A stretch of DNA of 64,000 nucleotides from Paracoccaceae bacterium (GTDB taxonomy: Bacteria > Pseudomonadota > Alphaproteobacteria > Rhodobacterales > Rhodobacteraceae): NCBI GenBank assembly GCA_014323795.1, contig JACONK010000007.1, positions 7,768 to 71,767 of the forward strand. Reading direction: 5' to 3'. The position numbers and the translations under genes are program-made. The notes beneath the pieces were generated by a model. The model searched no databases and had not been told where the DNA came from. It saw only the letters and a list, made by a program, of their open reading frames with translations. This document shows positions 55,644 through 64,000 of the stretch, one piece after another. Position 1 is the stretch's first letter. The number at the start of each line of letters is the position of its first letter.

Positions 55644-55834
55644 CACGCGGGTTCACCCGCTTCCCGGAATTCGGGCGCGTCCGGTATCATGATCGGGATC
55701 GGGGCATTCTTGACCCCGCACCCGGCAAGCAGTACCAGAACCAAAGCCCGGGTGAGACATATCAAAACAGGGTCAGACCGAAAGCCTCGCAGACCGACAG
55801 GGCAGGTGCGGGCACGGGATGCGGTTTTTTTCAT
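55643..55834 (-). CDS. Small lipoprotein, LptM-like
   Basis: 63 residues with a lipobox (LVLVLLAGC) and a short proline-rich mature part (GVKNAPIPIMIPDAPEF), as in LptM-type lipoproteins found next to argH. The N-terminal region before the hydrophobic core is unusually long (about 24 residues) and has an arginine within the core, so the start may be further inside. Confidence 0.7.
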   Translation of the reverse strand: MKKTASRARTCPVGLRGFRSDPVLICLTRALVLVLLAGCGVKNAPIPIMIPDAPEFREAGEPA

Positions 55835-55888
55835 GGAACATTCCTCTTGTTCGTGACAGGCACCGGTTTACCCGCGCCCGCACGATTT

Positions 55889-57292
55889 TCACACGTCTGC
55901 GGCCATCTCGCGGGTACGCCAGCGGGTGATCGCCGCCCGTACATTTTCGGGTGCCGTACCGCCGAAACTTCTGCGGCTTGCGACGGAGGCCTCAACTGTC
56001 AGTACGTCATAAACATCGCCGGTGATGCCGCCATGGACGGTCTGCATATCCGCCAGCCCCAGGGCCGACAGGTCGCAGCCCCTGTCCTCTGCCATTTTTA
56101 CCAGCGCACCGGTCACATGGTGGGCGTCGCGGAACGGCAGGCCGAGTTCCCGCACCAGCCAGTCTGCCAGGTCTGTCGCGGTGGAAAAACCGCACGCAGC
56201 GGCGGTGCGCAGCCCGTCCCGGTTGGCAGTCATGTCGCGCACCATGCCCTCCATCGCCGCCAGTGCCAGCATAAGGGCGTCAGCGGCATCAAAGACCTGT
56301 TCCTTATCCTCCTGCATGTCCTTTGAATAGGTCAGCGGCAGCCCTTTCATCACGGTGAGCACCGCCACAGTGGCACCCGTGATGCGCCCGACCTTTGCGC
56401 GCACAAGCTCCGCCGCATCCGGGTTTTTTTTCTGGGGCATGATTGAGGATCCGGTGGAAAACCGATCACTTAGGGTCACGAACCGGAACTGGGCGGACGA
56501 CCAGATCACCAGCTCCTCTGCAAATCGGCTCAGGTGCGTGGCACAGATTGCCGCTGACGCCAGGAACTCAAGCGCGAAGTCACGGTCAGCCACACTGTCC
56601 AGGCTGTTGGCCGTCGGCCGATCAAAGCCAAGTGCCGCGGCTGTCATATCCCGGTCAATCGGAAAGCCTGTGCCCGCCAGCGCGGCGGCACCCAGCGGGC
56701 ATTCATTCATTCGGGCGCGGGCATCCGTAAACCGTGATCGATCGCGGGCAAACATTTCCACATAGGCCATCATATGATGACCCCAGGTCACCGGCTGGGC
56801 CACCTGCATGTGGGTAAAGCCGGGCATCACCCAGTCAGCACCCGCTTCCGCCTGCGCAAGCAGCGCATCAATCAATGCTGTCAGCCCGGTGATCGCCGCA
56901 TCCGCCTGGTCACGCACCCACATCCGAACATCAAGTGCCACCTGGTCGTTGCGCGAACGCCCGGTATGCAGCCGCCCGGCAGGGTCACCAATCAGTTCCT
57001 TTAGGCGTGCCTCCACGTTCATATGGATGTCTTCAAGCGCGGCAGAAAACCGAAACGTTCCGCCTTCTATTTCTGACAAGATCGTGAGCAAGCCTTCCCG
57101 GATGGCAGCGGCATCGCTATCTTCAATTATGCCCTGCCGGGCAAGCATTGCGGCATGTACGCGGGAGCCTTCGATGTCATGCCGGGCAAGGCGCCGGTCA
57201 AAGCTGATCGAGGCGTTAATCGCCTCCATAATGGCATCCGGTCCGTCCGCAAAACGCCCGCCCCACATGGTATTTGAGGTTTTATCGCCCAT
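55889..57292 (-). CDS. argH: Argininosuccinate lyase
   Basis: 467 residues. Family signatures are [46 protein letters not shown] and the catalytic loop [22 protein letters not shown]. It splits argininosuccinate to arginine and fumarate. It is divergent from the thioredoxin-like gene with 28 bp between starts. lysA, often downstream, is not present. Confidence 0.98.
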   Translation of the reverse strand: MGDKTSNTMWGGRFADGPDAIMEAINASISFDRRLARHDIEGSRVHAAMLARQGIIEDSDAAAIREGLLTILSEIEGGTFRFSAALEDIHMNVEARLKELIGDPAGRLHTGRSRNDQVALDVRMWVRDQADAAITGLTALIDALLAQAEAGADWVMPGFTHMQVAQPVTWGHHMMAYVEMFARDRSRFTDARARMNECPLGAAALAGTGFPIDRDMTAAALGFDRPTANSLDSVADRDFALEFLASAAICATHLSRFAEELVIWSSAQFRFVTLSDRFSTGSSIMPQKKNPDAAELVRAKVGRITGATVAVLTVMKGLPLTYSKDMQEDKEQVFDAADALMLALAAMEGMVRDMTANRDGLRTAAACGFSTATDLADWLVRELGLPFRDAHHVTGALVKMAEDRGCDLSALGLADMQTVHGGITGDVYDVLTVEASVASRRSFGGTAPENVRAAITRWRTREMAADV

Positions 57293-57320
57293 GGAATTGC
57301 CCCCGCCGGAAAGGCCCGGA

Positions 57321-57887
57321 ATGACCTTTTTGAAAACGCTTCTTTGCGCGGTTCTTTATACGGTCGTGATTCTGTCCGCCACCCCCGGGACGGCGATGGC
57401 CAGGGACATTGCGCTGCGGGCAGGCGACATGCGCAAGCTGGTATTTCACGAAAATCCGCAAGCCGTACCAGACGTGCCCTTTTGGGATGAATCCGGCCAG
57501 GATATAACGCTGGACAGATATAAGGGCAAAGTCGTGCTTTTGAATTTTTGGGCCACCTGGTGTGCCCCCTGTCGGCATGAAATGCCGGCGCTGAATGCGC
57601 TGCAGCAGGAAATCGGCAGTGATGCGTTCCAGGTGGTGACCATCGCAACGGGCCGCAATCCGCCCCCCGCCATCGCCCGCTTCTTTGCGAAAGAAAGCAT
57701 CAATGCGTTGCCGAAATACCGCGACCCGAAACAGGCCCTTGCCCGTGGCATGGCTGTTTTCGGCCTGCCGATGACAGTTATCCTGAACCGTGACGGTCAG
57801 GAAATTGCCCGCCTGCGCGGAGCTGCGGAATGGTTCACGCCGGAGGCAATAAACCTGATGCGTGCGGTGATCGGGGCTGAAAGATGA
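57321..57887 (+). CDS. TlpA/ResA-like periplasmic thioredoxin
   Basis: 188 residues from the ATG at 57321. An N-terminal signal or anchor ([21 protein letters not shown]) is followed by the thioredoxin-like domain with the redox motif [17 protein letters not shown] and the cis-proline loop [13 protein letters not shown]. It likely reduces disulfides in the periplasm, for example in cytochrome c or copper-site maturation. Confidence 0.92.
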   Translation: MTFLKTLLCAVLYTVVILSATPGTAMARDIALRAGDMRKLVFHENPQAVPDVPFWDESGQDITLDRYKGKVVLLNFWATWCAPCRHEMPALNALQQEIGSDAFQVVTIATGRNPPPAIARFFAKESINALPKYRDPKQALARGMAVFGLPMTVILNRDGQEIARLRGAAEWFTPEAINLMRAVIGAER

Positions 57888-58197
57888 CCATCCGGCCGTT
57901 CCGGCGGTGCGATTCTCGGCAAACATGCGGGCCCGGGCACAGCCCCGGTCCGCGGTGATCCTTCACACCCGATCCGTCTTCACGTATTTCATCGCAACGG
58001 CGCGGTTCGGGATGTCGGCGGAAACTCCGGTAACGGGAGATAATCCAGGAGAAATTTGCCACCTTTCTCAACCGCTATATCGCACCTGGCATACCCGTCA
58101 CAGAACTTCATATGTTCCCGAAGAAGGAAAATTGCATCCGGAATCCGGATTGTGTGATACAGCCCCGCACTGCGTTGAAACAGACAGAGATGGCCGG

Positions 58198-59959
58198 ATG
58201 ATTACCGATGACGAAATCCGCAGGCACCTCCGTTTGGGGGAGGATGGCCTGTGGGAATTCAAGCAGATTGAATTCAGGGGCAACAAACCGGTTAGCCCGA
58301 GAAGAGAAGATCTGGCGGATGAACTTGGTGCCTTCGCCAATGCGGATGGCGGAATTCTGCTTTGCGGGGTGACGGATGCCGGAGACATTCAAGGCATGTC
58401 ACGTGAACAGTTGGAAAAACTGGATAGTCTTCTGGCGGAAGTCTGTAATGACAGCATTGACCCGCCGTTGCGCCCCGCAATTTACCACAGAGAGATTGAT
58501 GACACGGCCTTCATAGTCGTTGAAATTCCACGGGGCGAAGCACTGAACACGCGGGGTGGGCAGGCGTTTCGCCGCGTTGGCGCAAGCAAACGCAAACTGG
58601 GTGAAGATGAAAAGCTGCGGCTGGCGAACAATCGTGCTCAGCACCGGTATCGCGGGTTTGACAAGCAGACTGTAGCCGAAACAGGGTTCGCAACCCTTGA
58701 CAGGCAACTTTGGGAACCGTTGTTAAGTGTCGCAGGGGCTGCCGATCCACAGCGCGGATTGCAGAATCTCCGGCTTCTTGCACCAGATGAGTTCGGCATT
58801 GTTCGTGCAACGAACGCCGGAATACTGCTTTGCGCACAGACACCGCAAAACTGGTTGTCGCATGCCACAATCATCGCGACGCATTATCGGGGTTCTGATC
58901 GCGCTTCCGGGCAGCTGGATGCCCGGGAAATTGCGGGGCCGCTTGCCCAACAGATTTCGGAGGCCGTTCAGTTTGTTGTTCGCAACATGCGCGTTTCCGC
59001 CCGCAAGGTGCCCGCACGGGAAAATCTTGTCCAGTATAGCAAAAATGCCGTATTTGAAGCGGTCGTTAATGCGGTCGCACATCGGGATTATGCCATGTCA
59101 TCCCGAAACATCCGTTTGTCCATGTTTAAGGATCGCCTGGAAATCGAGTCGCCTGGCACTCTTCCAAACGGCATGACCATCGAGGGTATGGAATCAGGCC
59201 AGGCCACGCGGAACGAAGTTATCACCTCCGTATTCGGTCGTATCCCTGTTGCTGATGCGGCAGGTTCTGACCATCGCAGGTATCTGATGGAACGCAGGGG
59301 GGGATGGGGTATCGATTATCCGGGCTAAAACCTGGGAAACAGCAGGTCAATTACCCGATTACGAACTGGTCGATGAATCGGTGCTGGTATTGCGCATTCC
59401 TGCCGCCAGGCTTGAGGTCGTTCCTGCGGATGCAACAGTTACCGTGCATTCCGAAGGCGATGCCCTTGCCGGTATTGAAGTGCTCGCGCTCTTTCCCAAC
59501 AAGACATGGGTGCGGGCCGTAACCGATGAAACCGGCAGCGCGAAACCGAACCTTTACACAGCAAATCTGCCGATGACGGTCTATGCGGCCGGGCACGGTT
59601 ACGCAGCCGGTCTGGTGCGTGAATGGGTGCCGGGCCAGGGCGGGCTGATGCTGGAACTCAAAACGCTTGGTGCCGGAGGTTCCGTAATTTTTGAAAGTGA
59701 CACGGGGCATCTGCCAGGCCTGAAGGGTCGGCTTAACCCGATACGTGATACATCTGACCGAACGTATCTGTACGCCGATAATATCGCAATTGATGAAGGA
59801 AAACAGCAACCGGTAACGTTTTTTCCGGGTAAGCCAATACGGCTTACAGACGCTCATGGGGTGGAAATGTCAGTTACAATTGTCGATATTTGGGGGCGGT
59901 CCGCCCTGGTTGAATACAGGCCTTTTGCTGGTCATCTTCCTGCCGAAGAAGATGCCTGA
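58198..59959 (+). pseudogene. AlbA_2/HATPase protein with C-terminal beta-sandwich, broken at a G7 tract
   Basis: From the ATG at 58198 the frame encodes an AlbA_2 (Schlafen-type) domain (LWEFKQIEFRGNK, ADELGAFANADGGILLCGV) and a RecG-like HATPase_c_4 domain (NAVFEAVVNAVAHRDYAMSS and later LEIESPGTLPNGM), and stops at about 59328. Immediately after a run of seven G (59297-59303) the adjacent frame continues without a stop as RAKTWETAGQLPDYELVDES and then a carboxypeptidase-regulatory-like beta-sandwich ending at 59959. Removing one G would give a single protein of about 586 residues. It could be a pseudogene, a phase-variable gene, or an assembly error. AlbA_2 proteins are often transcription regulators or defence-related. 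Confidence 0.8.
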
Positions 59960-60049
59960 AGGGATATATGTCGAACGAATAAATCCAGAATAAATCCAAT
60001 TGTATTGAACAAGGCGGGTACGCCCGATTGTTCCGGCTTTTCCACGATT

Positions 60050-60658
60050 TCAAGGGAACGCTGGCACGATTTCCTTGTCCCGCCCCTGTGCGGAACCAGC
60101 GGTGAGCATGCCTGTTCTGCCCGGATACCGGGCATTGGGCTTGTTGCGCCAGACAAACCTGACCTGCACGGGGATTCGGTGTTTATCGGCAAGCCGGGCA
60201 ATTTCTTTCCAGGCGGCAGTAGCGGCAAAACTCTGGATTGAAATCCCGATTTCAGGAAAATACCGGTACCCTTTTTCCTCATACCTGAAAGCCCTGGCCC
60301 CGACCTCCAATGCCCGGACCAGTTGTTCACCTTCCAATCCTGTGGAGTTCTTCACTGCCGCAATCATACCGACCATGACGTATATCCATTTCGGATTCCG
60401 GATCGGTTTTCCATCGATCCATGCTGCAACCGGCTTCGTATGGGCAAGGTTCGGTGCGGTTTCAAATGTCAGGACATCATCGCCTGACGGCCCGGATGTG
60501 TCCGTCACGTCATTGTCACGTTCCAGACCTAGCTCATCCATCACGAATCGGGTAATGTGGCCAATCGTTTCACCTGGCGACCCGGTTCCGAACCAGTGCC
60601 TGAGTATGCCGATATCCGCGAATGTTGCGTCATTAACCTGAACTTTTACGGGCATCAT
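60050..60658 (-). CDS. Conserved protein resembling the SepA-like T4SS effector family
   Basis: 203 residues from ATG at 60658. A conserved N-terminal NDATFADIGILRHWFGTGSP, a central segment LAHTKPVAAWIDGKPIRNP and a C-terminal WRNKPNARYPGRTGML give the look of proteins annotated as T4SS effector SepA family in alphaproteobacteria; an AAWKEIARLADKHRIPV helix precedes the last block. The biochemical role is not known to me, and a true effector function is only an inherited label. It is convergent with the AlbA_2 gene. Confidence 0.55.
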   Translation of the reverse strand: MMPVKVQVNDATFADIGILRHWFGTGSPGETIGHITRFVMDELGLERDNDVTDTSGPSGDDVLTFETAPNLAHTKPVAAWIDGKPIRNPKWIYVMVGMIAAVKNSTGLEGEQLVRALEVGARAFRYEEKGYRYFPEIGISIQSFAATAAWKEIARLADKHRIPVQVRFVWRNKPNARYPGRTGMLTAGSAQGRDKEIVPAFP

Positions 60659-60884
60659 GCACACTTTCGTCAACAGGAATTCCGGAATCGCCTGTCACTA
60701 ACCCTGTTCCCTGTCCGGCACAAGGCCGTCACGCCCGGTGCTTCATCGGGGGAACAGCGCGCCGAAGTGCTGTCTGAAACGGCCCATGATACGGAATATA
60801 TTATTTTGCATATTTTCTATTTTCGTTCATCCTGGGCACAAAGAGGGATCGAACCCGCACCAGAACCGCACCGGGGACAGTCAT

Positions 60885-61919
60885 ATGATTTCAGATCGGA
60901 TTGAGGCCAAATGGATCACCGCGTTTGAAGAGATATTTCAGGCATGCAAGGCAGGCCGCGACGAGACGGCGGTGATCCTGAGCGAAAGCCAAAGCCGTGA
61001 CCTGAACGTGCATCTGGCAGAGCTCGCCCTGGCCCGAATGGGGGTGACCTTCTATCACCTGCGGGTACCGACGCCCCGCAGCACCGCACCTGCAATCCTG
61101 CGGTCTACCGGTACAGCCCTTTGCCTGACCGGACAGGACAAGGCAGTGGCAGCATTGGCGGCGGCGGATTTCGTTGTCGACATGACGCTGGAAGGGCTGA
61201 TGCACACGCGCGAGACGCGGCGGATACTCCGGGGCGGGGCGCGGATCCTGAACGTATCCAACGAACATCCGGACGCTCTTGAACGCATGCGCCCGGATGA
61301 CAGCCTGAAGGCCCGTACGCTGGATGCCGTGCGCACGTGCCGCCAGGCGCAGGTGATGACCGTGACCAGTGGTGCGGGCACCGACCTGACCGTGAATATG
61401 GCAGGAAACACCTCCGTCGGTGTCTGGGGGTGGACCGACAGGCCCGGCACACTGGCACACTGGCCCGGCGGGATTGTCGTCAGCTTCCCGGCTGCCGGAT
61501 CGGTGAACGGTCGGCTGGTATTTCAGCCGGGTGACATGAACCTGACCTTCAAACGCTACTTCGATACCGAGGTGAGCTTCACGGTGAAAGACGATTACGT
61601 GACAGCAGTGGAAGGCAAAGGCGCGGACGCCCGCCTGATGCGCGACTATCTTTCGGCTTTCGGCGACAAGGAGGCCTACGCGACCTCGCATGTCGGCTGG
61701 GGGCTCAACAGGGCGGCCCGCTACGAAGCCCTGACGATGTACAGTGCCCGCGATACCAACTGCACGGAACTGCGTGCTGTGGCGGGCAATTGCCTGTATT
61801 CCACCGGCGCGAACGAATTCGCGGGCCGCTTTACCCGGGGTCATTTTGACCTGCCGATGATGGGCTGCACCATAGCGGTGGACGGCATCGCGGTGGTGGA
61901 GCAGGGGTTCCTGCTTTGA
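60885..61919 (+). CDS. 2,5-dihydroxypyridine 5,6-dioxygenase-like enzyme (NicX family)
   Basis: 344 residues, M29-aminopeptidase-like fold. The Fe(II) ligands of Pseudomonas NicX (H265, H318, D320) correspond to H269 (ATSHVGWG) and H320-x-D322 (RGHFDLP). The start at 60885 has GGGGA upstream. NicX opens the ring of 2,5-dihydroxypyridine to N-formylmaleamate in nicotinate degradation. It starts an operon of tightly overlapping genes: the next gene begins at the last base of its stop (TGATG). The exact ring substrate is not certain. Confidence 0.8.
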   Translation: MISDRIEAKWITAFEEIFQACKAGRDETAVILSESQSRDLNVHLAELALARMGVTFYHLRVPTPRSTAPAILRSTGTALCLTGQDKAVAALAAADFVVDMTLEGLMHTRETRRILRGGARILNVSNEHPDALERMRPDDSLKARTLDAVRTCRQAQVMTVTSGAGTDLTVNMAGNTSVGVWGWTDRPGTLAHWPGGIVVSFPAAGSVNGRLVFQPGDMNLTFKRYFDTEVSFTVKDDYVTAVEGKGADARLMRDYLSAFGDKEAYATSHVGWGLNRAARYEALTMYSARDTNCTELRAVAGNCLYSTGANEFAGRFTRGHFDLPMMGCTIAVDGIAVVEQGFLL

Positions 61920-62695
61920 TGAAGCGGGCCGCGGGCCTCGAATATGAGGAGTCAGGTGCCGGAACGCCGATCATCTGCCTGCACGGGATCGGCGGCAACA
62001 CGTCTTCTTTCGGCCCGCAGTTTGGCGGCCTGCCCGGGTACCGCCTGATCGCGGTCAACCTGCCCGGCTACGGTAATTCTGATCTGATGGACGACCCGAC
62101 ATTTCCGAAACTCGCCGCAAGGATCGTGGATTTTCTTGATGCGTGTGGGCTGCAAGCCGCCCACCTCTGCGGCCAGTCCATCGGCGGGATGATCGCCATG
62201 GAAACCGCGTGCGTTACCCCGGATCGCGTTGCCTCGCTCGTGCTCATCGGAACCACCGATGCCTTCGGCGGGCGGGATCACAGATTTAAGGATGCCTTCC
62301 TGGCCGCACGCCTGAAACCGCTCGACGCGGGCGAAACACTCGCCACGCTGGCACCGAAGTTCGTGTCCGGGATCGCCGGGCCGGATATATCCGACGCAGC
62401 GTACGACAGTGCCGTCGCCTCCATGGCCGCAGTGCCGGAGGCGACGTATCGCGCCATCATCCGCTGCCTCGTCACCTTCAACCGCCGCGATGACATCGCA
62501 ACGCTCACCATGCCCGCATGCCTGATCGCAGGTACGCACGATACCAATGCCCCTGCCAAAACCATGGCCCGCATGGCTGACAGGATGCCAAATGCCGAAT
62601 ACCACCTGGTTGCGGGGGCGGGGCATCTGATCACCCTCGAAAAAGGGGCGGAGACCAACGCAATCCTGCAAACATTCTACGGGGTATTGCCATGA
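61919..62695 (+). CDS. Alpha/beta hydrolase, possibly a NicD-like deformylase
   Basis: 258 residues. The oxyanion segment is ICLHGIGGN, the nucleophile elbow is LCGQSIGGMIA, the acid lies in IAGTHDTNAPA and the histidine in VAGAGHLITLE. In nicotinate degradation the NicX product is handled by such a hydrolase (NicD, N-formylmaleamate deformylase), which makes this role plausible. An ATG at 61919 overlaps the previous stop; the end overlaps the next start (ATGA). Confidence 0.8.
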   Translation: MKRAAGLEYEESGAGTPIICLHGIGGNTSSFGPQFGGLPGYRLIAVNLPGYGNSDLMDDPTFPKLAARIVDFLDACGLQAAHLCGQSIGGMIAMETACVTPDRVASLVLIGTTDAFGGRDHRFKDAFLAARLKPLDAGETLATLAPKFVSGIAGPDISDAAYDSAVASMAAVPEATYRAIIRCLVTFNRRDDIATLTMPACLIAGTHDTNAPAKTMARMADRMPNAEYHLVAGAGHLITLEKGAETNAILQTFYGVLP

Positions 62696-63963
62696 AACAG
62701 GATCACATCGCCACGGACCGCGATGCACCCATATTTGACCCGGACACCTGGAACCTGACTGGCCGGCAGGTGGCACTGGCCACCATCGCCCGCGACATGG
62801 GGCAGGACAAGATGCACATCCGGGCGGAAAAATATGACCGTGACGCGACCTTCCCGACCGAAAATTTCAGGGACTTCGCCCAAAACGGCCTGCTCGGGAT
62901 CGCGATCCCCAGGGAATACGGCGGCCTGGGAGCTGATTTTAAAACCTACATGCTGACGGCGGCAGAGATCGGGCGTTACTGCGGGGCCACTGCGCTGGCC
63001 TTTAATATGCACGTCTGTTCATGCCTTTGGTCCGGGGTTCTGCTGGACACGCTTGACTATGATACGGGGCAGAAGCAGGAACACGCCCGGAAACGGGCAG
63101 TGCATTACGCCCGAATTCTTGAACACGGCAAGATCTACGCACAACCCTTTTCGGAAGGGGGTGCTGCGGCGGCAGGGAAAAAAGCTTTCGCCACCACCGC
63201 GCTCCGCACCGGTGGCGGCTGGGTGGTGAATGGCAGGAAGATATTCGCCTCGCTGTCGGGCCACGCCGATTTCTACGGTGCCCTGTGTACAGAACTCGAC
63301 GCGCCGGATGCGCGAATGCACCGGGCGAACACCATGTATCTTGCCATCCCGGCGGATGCCGATGGCGTAGATGTGGAGGGCGCGTGGGATCCGCTTGGCA
63401 TGCGGGGCACGGTTTCCCGCACACTGATCTTCAGGGACGTCTTCGTGCCAGACAGCGCACAGCTTATGCCGCGCGGGATCTACTTTCAGGCAGCCAGACG
63501 CTGGCCGCATATGTTTATGACGCTAACTCCCGCCTATGTCGGCCTGGCGCAGGCGGCCTACGACTTCACGGTAAGATACCTGCGCGGAGAAATGCCGGGC
63601 ACACCGCCAGTCAAACGCCGCATGTATGCGACCAAACAGATCGCGGTGGCGCAGATGAGGGTTATGCTTGAACAGACCATGGCACTCTGGTTTCAGGCCA
63701 TATCGGAGGCACGCCCAAACCCGTCACAAGACAGCCTGCTGCGCGCCTGGGCCGCGCAATACACGGTGATGGAAAACGCCAACGAACTGGCCCGGACGGC
63801 CATCCGCACCTGCGGCGGGCAATCGATGCTGCGCTCGCTCCACCTCGAACGCATTTACCGCGACTCGCGCTGCGGATCACTGATGCTGCCCTGGACGGCG
63901 GAACTGTGCCTGGACATGCTGGGGCGCGGCACACTTTACAGGCCCGGCGAGACGGACGACTGA
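62692..63963 (+). CDS. Acyl-CoA dehydrogenase family protein, divergent
   Basis: 423 residues. The ACAD fold shows NGLLGIAIPREYGGLGADF, GGWVVNGRKIFASLSG and DPLGMRGTVSRTLIFRDVFVP. The C-terminal region normally carrying the catalytic glutamate and the GTSE motif reads instead HLERIYRDSRCGSLMLPWTAE, so the active-site geometry is altered, and a monooxygenase-like or other flavin role is possible. It is translationally coupled to both neighbours. Confidence 0.85.
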   Translation: MKQDHIATDRDAPIFDPDTWNLTGRQVALATIARDMGQDKMHIRAEKYDRDATFPTENFRDFAQNGLLGIAIPREYGGLGADFKTYMLTAAEIGRYCGATALAFNMHVCSCLWSGVLLDTLDYDTGQKQEHARKRAVHYARILEHGKIYAQPFSEGGAAAAGKKAFATTALRTGGGWVVNGRKIFASLSGHADFYGALCTELDAPDARMHRANTMYLAIPADADGVDVEGAWDPLGMRGTVSRTLIFRDVFVPDSAQLMPRGIYFQAARRWPHMFMTLTPAYVGLAQAAYDFTVRYLRGEMPGTPPVKRRMYATKQIAVAQMRVMLEQTMALWFQAISEARPNPSQDSLLRAWAAQYTVMENANELARTAIRTCGGQSMLRSLHLERIYRDSRCGSLMLPWTAELCLDMLGRGTLYRPGETDD

Positions 63964-64000
63964 TGGGCCAGACTATTGACCACTGGCTGGCGACACATGC
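63963..64000 (+). CDS. Start of the next operon gene, cut by the window edge
   Basis: An ATG at 63963 overlaps the previous stop (TGATG) and opens a frame reading MGQTIDHWLATHA up to the edge. The pattern resembles the first residues of AMP-forming acyl-CoA ligases, but 13 residues are too few to name it. Confidence 0.5.
   Translation, partial: MGQTIDHWLATH

Noticed and set aside
60891-61844. 317-codon minus-strand frame opposite the NicX-like gene
   Set aside because: Antisense shadow; histidine/arginine-rich with no family signature.

Overview
The window looks like a chromosomal stretch from a marine alphaproteobacterium, most likely of the Roseobacter/Rhodobacterales type. The evidence is a DddP-type DMSP lyase that matches the characterised roseobacter enzymes almost residue for residue at its metal site, a DmdB-like acyl-CoA ligase, a complete ccoNOQP-ccoGHIS cluster, a polyhydroxybutyrate pair (phaAB), and many small conserved Rhodobacterales genes. 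Base composition is moderately GC-rich throughout. I saw no tRNA or rRNA genes, no CRISPR array and no recognisable insertion sequence.

Layout. 1-2.5 kb: a truncated glycosyltransferase, a 2OG-Fe(II)-oxygenase-like protein and a 1 kb decayed-looking gap. 2.5-5.2 kb: an isolated ribosomal block rplB-rpsS-rplV-rpsC-rplP. 5.7-8.6 kb: dddP and a succinate-semialdehyde-dehydrogenase-like gene. 8.7-16.4 kb: the cbb3 oxidase structural (ccoNOQP) and assembly (ccoGHIS) genes behind an FNR-type site. 16.6-17.8 kb: a MunI-like type II restriction-modification pair. 18-24 kb: a DUF2189 protein, a broken uspA, ccmAB without ccmC, and a graveyard of RTX (Ca2+-binding) genes. 24-31 kb: moaE-moaD-pgsA-uvrC, a short-chain reductase, an S49 peptidase, hemF and a DMT transporter. 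31-49 kb: ordinary metabolic genes (acyl-CoA ligase, parC, ATP:cobalamin adenosyltransferase, tag, phaAB, polyprenyl synthase, a TPR protein, ETF-QO, greA). 49.7-54 kb: molybdenum-cofactor genes moeA-mobB-mobA-fdhD, then azlCD. 54-58 kb: a class II HMG-CoA reductase, argH and a TlpA-like thioredoxin. 58-60.7 kb: an accessory pair, an AlbA_2/HATPase protein broken at a G7 tract and a SepA-like protein. 60.9 kb to the end: an operon headed by a NicX-like ring-opening dioxygenase.

How the genes work together. The cco cluster builds a high-affinity oxidase, and ETF-QO feeds the quinone pool. MoaDE, MoeA and MobAB supply the molybdenum cofactor, and FdhD matures formate dehydrogenase, whose structural genes are not here. 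DddP and the DmdB-like ligase suggest use of algal DMSP. The last operon suggests catabolism of a hydroxylated pyridine or a related ring.

A recurring theme is erosion: frameshifted uspA and RTX genes, a homopolymer frameshift in the AlbA_2 gene, an ATG-to-CTG start in a reductase, a split S10 operon, ccmAB without its partners, unassignable protein-like scraps in long gaps, and two unrelated direct repeats that both have a 66 bp period. Either this genome is decaying or the assembly carries indel errors; the nonsense codon and the broken synteny favour real decay in part.
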